DNA from: Sphaerospermopsis sp. SIO1G1
Lineage (GTDB): Bacteria > Cyanobacteriota > Cyanobacteriia > Cyanobacteriales > Nostocaceae
Assembly: GCA_010672785.1 (NCBI GenBank)
Contig: JAAHFX010000009.1
Coordinates: 214,516 to 278,515, forward strand
DNA length: 64,000 nucleotides
Reading direction: 5' to 3'
Part shown: piece by piece, positions 1 to 7,001 of the stretch
How the letters are laid out: each line of letters begins with the position of its first letter
Numbering within the stretch: the stretch's first letter is position 1
Notes under the pieces: model-generated
The model's database searches: none
Told to the model about the DNA's origin: nothing
The model's input: the letters and a program-made list of their open reading frames with translations, nothing else
Position numbers and translations under genes: made by a program

Positions 1-199
1 TTTTTCCCTGGTCATTGATGATTATGAGTAAACTGGAATCATGGATAATACAGCAGTAAAAAAGCTTATTAAAGCATTGCCTAAAGATGAAACTTGTTTA
101 TGTAAATAATTTTAACCTTTTAACTAACACTTGTCTATTAGCTCTTGACTTCTGTCCACAACGACAACTTCCAATACGAATCTACATTAATTTACATAT
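1..199. other. Left-edge intergenic stretch, no gene called
   Basis: No open frame of convincing length is seen here. A 22-codon frame starting with ATG at 41 has no visible ribosome binding site. Nine codons in another frame run from the window edge to a TAA at 29-31 and could be the tail of an upstream gene, but this is too short to support. It presumably holds the promoter of the CHAT gene. Confidence 0.4.
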
Positions 200-2647
200 A
201 TGTCATCTTATGAATTTCACATATCTGTCACCCCAGTAGGACAAAATGACTATTTGGTGAGAACAGAACAAGTAGCGCCCGGAGTACCATTAGCAGAAGA
301 GCTAGTGAGTTGGCCTGTATCTGAGTGGATAGCAGCAGCAGGACATTTAATGAATGATCCTTTACAAATGGTGCTACAAGGGGATGCGATGGCAAGAAAC
401 TCTGTCAACTTCATAGCATTAGGACAACAATTATACAATGCTCTGTTCCAGGGAACTCTCAGAGATAGTTGGATTACAGCCCAAGGAATAGCCCAAAATC
501 AACAACAGGTATTACGCTTACGTTTAGGATTAAAAGATACCAAGTTAGCTCGCTTACCGTGGGAAGTGATGCACGCAGGCGATCGCCCTTTAGCTACAGG
601 CCCTTATATAGCTTTTTCTCGTTACCAAACAGGTATTTCTGCCACTTCCAGATTACCTACCCACAAAATTGCTTCCCAAGATGACACCAGTATCAAGGTG
701 TTAATGATTATTTCCTCGCCTACAGATCAAGTGCGATTAGACTTACTTAAACAAGAGGCTATTAATCTTCAATCTGAACTGCAACGAACAATTCCCCACT
801 CCACAGACAACACTAGTTTCATTCCCGAAATTGAACTTACTGTTTTAGATCAACCAGGTAGAGAAGAATTAACCCAAGCCTTAGAACAAGGTAGATATCA
901 AGTCTTGCACTATTCTGGCCACAGTAACTCAGGCGCAAATGGGGGAGAAATTTATTTAGTTAGCAGCAGAACTGGGTTAACAGAAACCTTGAGTGGTGAT
1001 GACTTAGCAGGTTTGTTAGTCAACAATAACATTCAAATGGCGGTGTTTAACTCCTGTTTAGGAGCATACAGTGCCAAATCAGATGCTTCTGGGGATATAG
1101 GAGAGCGCAATTTAACAGAAAGTTTAGTTAAAAGAGGAATTAGTAGTGTTCTAGCCATGTCAGAACGGATTCCTGATGAAGTTGCACTGACACTAACGCA
1201 ATTATTTTACCGCAATTTAAGTCAGGGTTATCCCTTAGATTTATGTGTGAGTCGGGTGCGTCAAGGTTTAATTTCTGCCTATGGTTCTCACCAGATGTAC
1301 TGGGCGCTGCCAACTTTATACCTTCACCAAGAATTTGAGGGTTTTCTCGCTTCACAATTGGGATTAACCCCTACTTCTGATTCCCTCAACGGCTATCAAT
1401 CACCCATAGAAACATTTCCCTATGGAATTTATGGGGATACAAGTGATTTAGAAATACCTCTAACACCGGATGAAATGAAGCCCTCTGGCTTAGTTAGAGA
1501 TCCGGCGGACTTAGATTGGTTAGAAGATGATTCTTGGGGAGATATGGAGGATGATTTAGAATACGATACCGATTATGAGGATGATACAGCTATTGTTGCT
1601 GATTTATTCCGTCAATTAGAAAATTCTGCAACAGAGGTAGAAGTACCAATGAAGGCAGAGTCACAAATACAACCAACAGATAGTTTTCTTCAGGCACAAC
1701 AGCCAGCCCCTTCAGCAGAAGATGATGATGTCTGGGGAGATAGTGCCACCCCAACAATTCCCAATCAAGCTGATCATCAACAGGTTTCGCCACCAATCCC
1801 ATTACCACCCCAAAATCAACTCCGTCGTCGTCTGTGGCCAATTGTGGCTATTGGTGGAGCAGCTTTGGTTGCAGTAATTGGCTTGGGTTGGTGGTGGAAT
1901 AGTCGTCAATCTTTAGATCGGATCATCCAACAACTACCAGAGCGAAACATTCCTCAAAGTAAATTAACTCCTATTGATTTGCAAACATCTTCCACTGGTA
2001 TTGTTACAGCCCAAGCAACAGAAAAATTAAGCCAAGGTGATTTAGATCAGGGTTTGCAGGCTGTAGAAGTATTACTAAATCGCGGTGTGTTTAATGCAGC
2101 AGAAACCGCTTTAAATTTGATCTCTGAAGATCAACAAAAAAATCACTATGTGAAATTCTTATGGGGAAGATTAGCTTGGCAATCTGCCCAAACTCGTAGT
2201 CAAAAATACAGCATTGATGATGCTCGCCGTTCTTGGGAAATTGCTGCCCGAAATCAGCCCAATTCTGTTTTATATCAGAATGCTTTGGGATTTGCCTATT
2301 ATGCTGAGGACAAGTTAGAGCGAGCTAATGACGCTTGGTTTAAAGCTGTCAACTTATCAGTCACACAACCAAAAACTAACTTGACAACTTCTGAGTCTAC
2401 TAATAACATCAAGCCATCTGATGTTTCTACTGCTTATGCAGGTTTAGCTTTGGGTTTATACAAATCTGTCAAAATTCAACCATCTGCGGATAAACAAAAA
2501 CAATATTTAACCAAAGCAATTAAATTGCGTCAGAAGGTGATTCAAGATGAACCCACTAACTTTACTGTGGATAAATTAGCTCAAAATTGGTTATGGACAG
2601 AGGAAGCGATCGCAGATTGGCGATCACTACTTCAGGAGAAAGAATAA
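200..2647 (+). CDS. Membrane-anchored CHAT-domain (caspase-like) protein with TPR-like C-terminal region
   Basis: The first ~390 residues form a CHAT domain, a caspase/separase-fold cysteine peptidase module. The expected catalytic dyad is visible: His241 in YSGHS and Cys286 in NSCLGA. Next comes a low-complexity linker rich in Asp/Glu (about 425-475) and Pro/Gln, then one membrane segment (about 545-567, preceded by RRR, so the N-terminal part should be cytoplasmic). The ~250-residue helical C-terminal region has TPR-like spacing and would lie on the opposite side of the membrane. The substrate is not evident. CHAT proteases occur in cell-death, conflict and signalling systems, but the neighbours (glnB downstream) do not show such a system. 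The ATG start follows a gene-free stretch. The family call is solid; the role is unknown. Confidence 0.85.
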   Translation: MSSYEFHISVTPVGQNDYLVRTEQVAPGVPLAEELVSWPVSEWIAAAGHLMNDPLQMVLQGDAMARNSVNFIALGQQLYNALFQGTLRDSWITAQGIAQNQQQVLRLRLGLKDTKLARLPWEVMHAGDRPLATGPYIAFSRYQTGISATSRLPTHKIASQDDTSIKVLMIISSPTDQVRLDLLKQEAINLQSELQRTIPHSTDNTSFIPEIELTVLDQPGREELTQALEQGRYQVLHYSGHSNSGANGGEIYLVSSRTGLTETLSGDDLAGLLVNNNIQMAVFNSCLGAYSAKSDASGDIGERNLTESLVKRGISSVLAMSERIPDEVALTLTQLFYRNLSQGYPLDLCVSRVRQGLISAYGSHQMYWALPTLYLHQEFEGFLASQLGLTPTSDSLNGYQSPIETFPYGIYGDTSDLEIPLTPDEMKPSGLVRDPADLDWLEDDSWGDMEDDLEYDTDYEDDTAIVADLFRQLENSATEVEVPMKAESQIQPTDSFLQAQQPAPSAEDDDVWGDSATPTIPNQADHQQVSPPIPLPPQNQLRRRLWPIVAIGGAALVAVIGLGWWWNSRQSLDRIIQQLPERNIPQSKLTPIDLQTSSTGIVTAQATEKLSQGDLDQGLQAVEVLLNRGVFNAAETALNLISEDQQKNHYVKFLWGRLAWQSAQTRSQKYSIDDARRSWEIAARNQPNSVLYQNALGFAYYAEDKLERANDAWFKAVNLSVTQPKTNLTTSESTNNIKPSDVSTAYAGLALGLYKSVKIQPSADKQKQYLTKAIKLRQKVIQDEPTNFTVDKLAQNWLWTEEAIADWRSLLQEKE

Positions 2648-2685
2648 GAGTGAAATCAATCACATCACCTTCAGATTTCAAATAA

Positions 2686-2729
2686 GTAAAGCTATAGTTA
2701 CAGCTTTAGACAACGAATCTGGTTAGATA
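2686..2729 (+). promoter_or_regulatory. NtcA-box-like site and -10 element upstream of glnB
   Basis: GTA (2686-2688), ten bases, then TAC (2699-2701) resembles the NtcA operator GTA-N8-TAC but with N10 spacing. A -10-like TAGATA (2724-2729) follows after 22 bases, the spacing typical of NtcA-activated promoters. NtcA control of glnB is known in cyanobacteria; this particular site is inferred and its half-site spacing is not canonical. Confidence 0.4.
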
Positions 2730-2765
2730 TATAAACAACGCCATAGAAGTCGGGAATCGAAAAAA

Positions 2766-3104
2766 ATGAAAAAAGTAGAAGCTATTATCCGCCCATTTAA
2801 GCTAGATGAGGTAAAAATCGCTCTGGTTAACGCAGGAATTGTGGGAATGACTATTTCTGAAGTACGTGGTTTTGGTAGACAAAAAGGTCAAACTGAACGC
2901 TACCGGGGTTCTGAATATACTGTTGAGTTTCTACAAAAGCTAAAAGTGGAAATTGTTGTGGAAGATAATCTAGTTGATATGGTGGTAGATAAAATTATTA
3001 CCGCAGCTCGTACAGGCGAAATTGGTGATGGTAAAATCTTTATCTCACCTGTTGAACAAATCGTTCGTATTCGTACTGGTGAGAGAAATATAGATGCTGT
3101 GTAA
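2766..3104 (+). CDS. glnB: Nitrogen regulatory protein P-II
   Basis: The 112-aa protein has the full P-II length and the conserved start MKKVEAIIRPFKLDEV. The T-loop reads RYRGSEY with Ser49, the residue phosphorylated in several cyanobacteria, and Tyr51, the residue uridylylated in proteobacteria. The B-loop signature TGEIGDGKIF is intact. P-II is a cytosolic trimer that senses ATP/ADP and 2-oxoglutarate. In cyanobacteria it controls arginine synthesis (NAGK), the NtcA coactivator PipX and nitrogen transporters. It stands alone after the CHAT gene, and an NtcA-like site lies upstream. Identification is essentially certain. Confidence 0.98.
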   Translation: MKKVEAIIRPFKLDEVKIALVNAGIVGMTISEVRGFGRQKGQTERYRGSEYTVEFLQKLKVEIVVEDNLVDMVVDKIITAARTGEIGDGKIFISPVEQIVRIRTGERNIDAV

Positions 3105-3280
3105 ATTCCATACAACCTAGGGTTTACATCAAAAAGTATTTTTTCCAAGAGAGGTGGTAGGTGATAGGTGATCGGTAAAAGACACTGGTGTCAACTTTGA
3201 GCTATGAGACAGAGAATTTATTCTCTGGTAGGTGTAGAACCTAATAGATTCACTTTTTGGCCTATACACAGTAAACTCTT

Positions 3281-3337
3281 ACCAATCACCAATCACCAAT
3301 CACCATTCACCAATCACCATTCACCATTCACCATTCA
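3281..3337. repeat. Heptamer repeat array (CCAATCA/CCATTCA units)
   Basis: About eight tandem heptamers reading CCAATCA or CCATTCA on the plus strand (GGTGATT/GGTGAAT on the minus strand). The array runs into the 3' end of the minus-strand gene at 3321-4664 and supplies its last codons and stop. This is a short tandemly repeated repetitive (STRR) sequence typical of filamentous cyanobacteria. Confidence 0.9.
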
Positions 3338-4664
3338 TATTAAATTGAAAAGCATTATCCCAAATATAATCAATTACAGCTTTAGCATCATCTAAACAGG
3401 GAACTTCACATTCTCCATTTTGGTTACAAGTCAGTAAAGAAATTTCTTGGACAGAATCTGTATTTTCACCACTTGTTACTATTCCACGCATCTGTTGTAA
3501 ATTTTCAATCGGGCCTTGAATATCAAAGTTAATCTTTGTTCCTAATTTATTTTCCATCCAAGTTTCAATTTTTTTATCTAGTTGTTCTGATGTTATTGGT
3601 TGATTACTGGTGAGCAAATGATAATATGCCAAAATTACCTCTTTACATTCTTCTTCTTCTGCTAATTCAATAAACATCTGAAATACACTATCATTGTTAC
3701 CTAAATTCTGAAAAAATAAGGTGTCAGTAACAGTTTTTTGAAACTTGATTTTTTTGCTTTTATAACTATTATACTGTTTAAAAGCAAATCCTCCTAAAGT
3801 AATTGCCAATGACAAACTCGCAGCTAAAATTGGCATGATATCTTTAATCTTTTCAGGATCTATACTTAATAAATCCACCATAAACTGAACATTAAAAATC
3901 AAGAGAATTGCTGCAAACAATAATAATAAATTTGGCAGTGTTCTTAAAATTAAAGGTATAGCTGCACCAATAGCAGGAATACCAAACAATAATCTATCTT
4001 TCCAAGTCATACTGGTTTTTACATTGGGAAATAATAAGTCTATATCCAGTTGGGGAATATATTTATAAAAGTAGACATACATCTTCCCCGGAGTAAATTT
4101 TAAATCTTCTACTTTAATTTTCTTAGCTTTAAAATAAGCAGGTTCTTTAAATTTAATTAGTAAAGCAATTCTAGCAAAGGTATCAATTATTTTTTTCTCT
4201 TGCCAAAAATAGAGCTTTTTGACAACAACCTCTTTATGAATATTGCCACGATAGTAACAGATAAATTTATCAAAATCTTCAAATTCTACATCGGTTTTTA
4301 AATCAATTAAAGATTTAGTAGCAAGAGATTTCTTAATTGTCTCTATGGGTAAAGGAACATAATTAGCTTTTTCGACAATATGTTCAAAAGCATCAATGAC
4401 TTTTGATTCCATTTGCTCATACTCAGAAAAAGAAGGTGGTTCTATGGGTAAAATATCGGCATTGGGGTTAAAAGGGATATAATTTTCTTTAATAACCTCT
4501 AAAGTGTGGTGAAAGCGAAAATGATAATAAGCTGTGAGAATTTGACAGAATTCTTGAAATTTTTGTGAGTCTGATTGATTGAGTTTACCATCCTCCAAAC
4601 AAAGTTTGATGATATCTTTACGAGTATGTGGAATGAAAGCTTCTAGATTTTCGTTAACATCCAT
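3321..4664 (-). CDS. DUF3754 (TMEM143-like) membrane protein
   Basis: A 447-aa protein that I recognise as DUF3754/TMEM143-like from the N-terminal FRFHHTLEVI region and the LYFWQEKKI and KMYVYFYKYIPQLD-type segments. Two hydrophobic stretches at about 225-260 and 273-297 predict a membrane hairpin; the rest is probably cytoplasmic. Function is unknown in bacteria. The last five residues (MNGEW) and the TGA stop are encoded by the heptamer repeat at 3281-3337, so the C-terminus has been rewritten by the array. The ATG at 4664 is the first possible start of the frame. It is monocistronic and convergent with glnB. Confidence 0.75.
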   Translation of the reverse strand: MDVNENLEAFIPHTRKDIIKLCLEDGKLNQSDSQKFQEFCQILTAYYHFRFHHTLEVIKENYIPFNPNADILPIEPPSFSEYEQMESKVIDAFEHIVEKANYVPLPIETIKKSLATKSLIDLKTDVEFEDFDKFICYYRGNIHKEVVVKKLYFWQEKKIIDTFARIALLIKFKEPAYFKAKKIKVEDLKFTPGKMYVYFYKYIPQLDIDLLFPNVKTSMTWKDRLLFGIPAIGAAIPLILRTLPNLLLLFAAILLIFNVQFMVDLLSIDPEKIKDIMPILAASLSLAITLGGFAFKQYNSYKSKKIKFQKTVTDTLFFQNLGNNDSVFQMFIELAEEEECKEVILAYYHLLTSNQPITSEQLDKKIETWMENKLGTKINFDIQGPIENLQQMRGIVTSGENTDSVQEISLLTCNQNGECEVPCLDDAKAVIDYIWDNAFQFNMNGEW

Positions 4665-5166
4665 TTTTTAATTAAATACTTAACAGTATATTACCAATTA
4701 CAGCAGAATTCAGGAGTCAGGAGTTATATCGTTAGGACTTATGTCGCAATGACAGTACTGCGTCATTACGAGCGACAGCGACGTAATCGCAAAAATCCTG
4801 GGATTGCTTCCCTACACTGCGTTTCAGTCGCAATGACAAATCTTCGTTGCGTAATATCGTTTCCGGGTGCATCGGTATTATTCTTTGAATATCCCCTTGT
4901 TTAATATCAATAATCTGGAATATATATCATTTCTGGGGCAACCACGGGGGGTTTGCCCCTACGTGAGGAAAACATCTCTTGTAACCCTCATTCCTCTGTG
5001 TTCTCTGTGCCTGGGGTGGTTCGTTTATTTCATAACTTGTGCGTAAGTCTTACTATTATTAAGAAATAAAAGGCAAAAGGGTTTAAAAGGGTTTTAGTTT
5101 AGAGTATTGTGGTCAATAATCAAATAAGATTCCTGTAGCTAATAAACACCGCAAAAATTCTAGTTT
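4665..5166. other. Intergenic region made of dispersed repeat fragments
   Basis: No gene is seen. The stretch contains GTTAGGACTTATG at about 4732, the GCAATGAC/GTCATTACGAGCGACAGCGACG repeat (about 4745-4860, partly self-complementary), a GGGGCAA hairpin (4935-4959) and, near 5041, GCGTAAGTCTTAC, which mirrors the element at 4732. It reads as nested repeat insertions between two minus-strand genes. Confidence 0.6.
4935..4959. repeat. Dispersed hairpin GGGGCAA...TTGCCCC (copy 1)
   Basis: A 7-bp inverted repeat GGGGCAA/TTGCCCC around an 11-base loop. An identical 25-base sequence, followed by TACGT in both cases, recurs at 51952-51976, so this is a dispersed palindromic repeat rather than a gene-specific terminator. 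Confidence 0.8.
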
Positions 5167-5742
5167 TCAACCTTTTAACTTAATTAATTCTGGTACTAAA
5201 GCACTTAAAGCATTACCACGATGACTAATTGATTTTTTCAATTCCGGTGACATTTCAGCAAAGGTTAACTGCTTTTGGGGTACATAAAAAATTGGATCAT
5301 AACCAAAACCACCATCACCACGCACTTCATACAGAATTTCCCCTTTACACATACCCTCAGATTGTAAAACTATTTCCCCTTGGGGGTTTGCTACGGCAAT
5401 TACACAAATAAACTGTGCTTGACGGTTGGTTGTATCTCCTAATTCCCGTAATAACCGCCCAATTCTTTCCTCATCGGTTTTTCCATAACGGGCAGAATAA
5501 ACCCCAGGCGCACCATTCAGAGCATCCACAGCTAAACCAGAATCATCTGCAATCGCCCATTTTTCAGTTGCTTTTGCTACTTCTGATGCTTTTAAACAAG
5601 CATTTTCTACAAAGGTTTCTCCAGTTTCTTCAACATCTAAATCTGCTGGTTTGAGGGTTAATTCCCAATTGGAATCAGCCAAATATGCTTGCATTTCCTT
5701 CAATTTTCCAGGGTTTCCAGTCGCTACTACAAGTGTTTTCAT
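5167..5742 (-). CDS. rdgB: RdgB/HAM1 family non-canonical purine NTP pyrophosphatase
   Basis: The 191-aa length matches the family. The N-terminal ATGNPGKLKEM motif binds the triphosphate. ADDSGLAVDAL carries the catalytic/metal aspartates, GVYSARY is the conserved substrate motif, and the SHRGNAL box near the C-terminus contributes to base recognition. The enzyme hydrolyses dITP, XTP and ITP to the monophosphate and so keeps deaminated purines out of nucleic acids. It acts in the cytosol. It stands alone on the minus strand between repeat-rich gaps. Identification is secure; the in vivo substrate range is inferred from the family. Confidence 0.95.
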   Translation of the reverse strand: MKTLVVATGNPGKLKEMQAYLADSNWELTLKPADLDVEETGETFVENACLKASEVAKATEKWAIADDSGLAVDALNGAPGVYSARYGKTDEERIGRLLRELGDTTNRQAQFICVIAVANPQGEIVLQSEGMCKGEILYEVRGDGGFGYDPIFYVPQKQLTFAEMSPELKKSISHRGNALSALVPELIKLKG

Positions 5743-6197
5743 TCAGTAAATCAGAATCAGTAATTAGTCAACAGTCTTCAGTTAGGTTTTTGGTAAAACC
5801 TACTCTAAGTTTGATATAAATTGATGTATACAAAAATAATAATATATAAGTTTTTCTCTTTTTACGATTCAATACCTTGAATCATATAGATTTTGGGGTT
5901 ACTCAGCAAGTCCTACTCAGGTGCGCTCAACCCATAACCCAAAAAATTTCCATAAAAAAACGATCCATACCTCAAAAAATGAGGTATAATCATAAATCTG
6001 TGTTGGTAAAAGCTAACTGGCATTTGGGCAAACAAATCTACCAGTTCGGGAATTTACCGCAAAAAACACAAAAAATAACAGGCTAAGGTAAGATTCACCT
6101 TAGATGTGTGGTATACTATCCTAGATAGGGTTAAGCAAATAAACCAACAGGTAATACAAGCATTACCTAATTTGTGAGAATTGGTTTTGTTTTAATC
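5743..6197. other. Intergenic region with three small inverted repeats, no gene called
   Basis: TACCTCA/TGAGGTA (5968-5986) forms a 7-bp hairpin with a 5-base loop, and its right arm runs into a TATAAT at 5985-5990. Further downstream are AACTGG...CCAGTT (around 6013-6045) and CTAAGGT...ACCTTAG (around 6083-6103). These could belong to a short transcript, but no good -35 is visible and no protein is supported. Confidence 0.35.
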
Positions 6198-6695
6198 TCA
6201 AAGCCCTATCACGTATTTTTGCCATTCCTGATGCAGTCCGCTCTTGAGGTGTTTAGTAACCTCAAAATATAGACTACTGTATGGTTTACGGGGTTGATGC
6301 CGTAAAGGCATCTTTGCTTCTTGAGGTGTTCGACAACCCTTCTTAACATTGCAACGCACACAGGCAGTAACCATGTTTTCCCAGGTATCACCTCCCCCAC
6401 GCGATCGCGGCATAACATGATCGAGTGTCAGGTCGTCGCCTGTGTAACCACAGTATTGACAACTGTGACCGTCACGATGCAAGATATTCCGACGAGTCAG
6501 AGGGATTTCTTTGTAAGGAACACGAACATAATGGCGCAACCGAATCACTGTGGGTAACGGGAAATCCGAGTAGATGATTTTACCGTTGTCTTCTAAGTGT
6601 TCTGCTTTGCCTTTGATTAACAGAACTACAGCACGTCGCCAACTGGTAATGTTGAGCGGCTCGTAGGAGGCGTTTAGGACTAAAACCTTCCCCAT
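6198..6695 (-). CDS. HNH endonuclease family protein
   Basis: A 165-aa protein beginning MGKVLVLNASYEPLNITSWRRA, a family highly conserved and usually single-copy in cyanobacteria. The C-terminal half has a zinc-supported HNH fold: CQYCGY and CVRCN supply the two cysteine pairs, and LDHVMPRSRGGGDTWENMV carries the catalytic Asp-His and Asn. The cellular substrate is not known. It is not obviously mobile, since no intron or restriction partner is adjacent. The ATG at 6695 fits the conserved N-terminus. Confidence 0.88.
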   Translation of the reverse strand: MGKVLVLNASYEPLNITSWRRAVVLLIKGKAEHLEDNGKIIYSDFPLPTVIRLRHYVRVPYKEIPLTRRNILHRDGHSCQYCGYTGDDLTLDHVMPRSRGGGDTWENMVTACVRCNVKKGCRTPQEAKMPLRHQPRKPYSSLYFEVTKHLKSGLHQEWQKYVIGL

Positions 6696-6785
6696 TGATA
6701 TTAGCTCAAGGTATTAGTTTTATGTATTTTAACACAAATAGACCTTCCTGGGGATATGAGGATATTTTATACCTTATTTATTATC

Positions 6786-6871
6786 TGGGGAGTTGGGGAT
6801 TTGGGGTGATGGGGTGATGGAGAGTTGGGGTGATGGGGTGATGGGGAGTTGGGGAGTTGGGGAGTTGGGGA
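6786..6871. repeat. GGGGTGAT/GGGGAGTT low-complexity repeat
   Basis: A G-rich tandem array of GGGGTGAT and GGGGAGTT units. It lies between the HNH gene promoter region and the next heptamer array. A relative with GATGGGGT units occurs at 28726-28774. Confidence 0.8.
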
Positions 6872-6885
6872 GAAAATTCTTTCCC

Positions 6886-6996
6886 AGTCACCAGTCGCCA
6901 ATCACCAATCACCAGTCACCAGTCACCAATCACCAGTCACCAGTCACCAGTCACCAGTCACCAATCACCAATCACCAATCACCAATCACCAGTCAC
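6886..6996. repeat. Heptamer repeat array CCAATCA/CCAGTCA
   Basis: About 15 heptamers, with CCAATCA and CCAGTCA variants mixed. It ends four bases from the stop codon of the ProW-ProX-ProX gene at 7002. On that gene's strand the units read GGTGATT/GGTGACT. Confidence 0.92.
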
Positions 6997-7001
6997 TTGA
7001 C

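Noticed and set aside
3204..3395. 63-codon plus-strand frame after glnB
   Set aside because: Most of it is translated heptamer repeat (NHQSPFTNHHSPFT pattern), with no ribosome binding site.
5877..6086. 69-codon plus-strand frame
   Set aside because: No ribosome binding site and no domain; it contains several small inverted repeats that better explain the sequence.
6886..6996. CRISPR array
   Set aside because: The repeats are contiguous 7-bp units without spacers, and no cas genes are present. The same holds for the other heptamer arrays.
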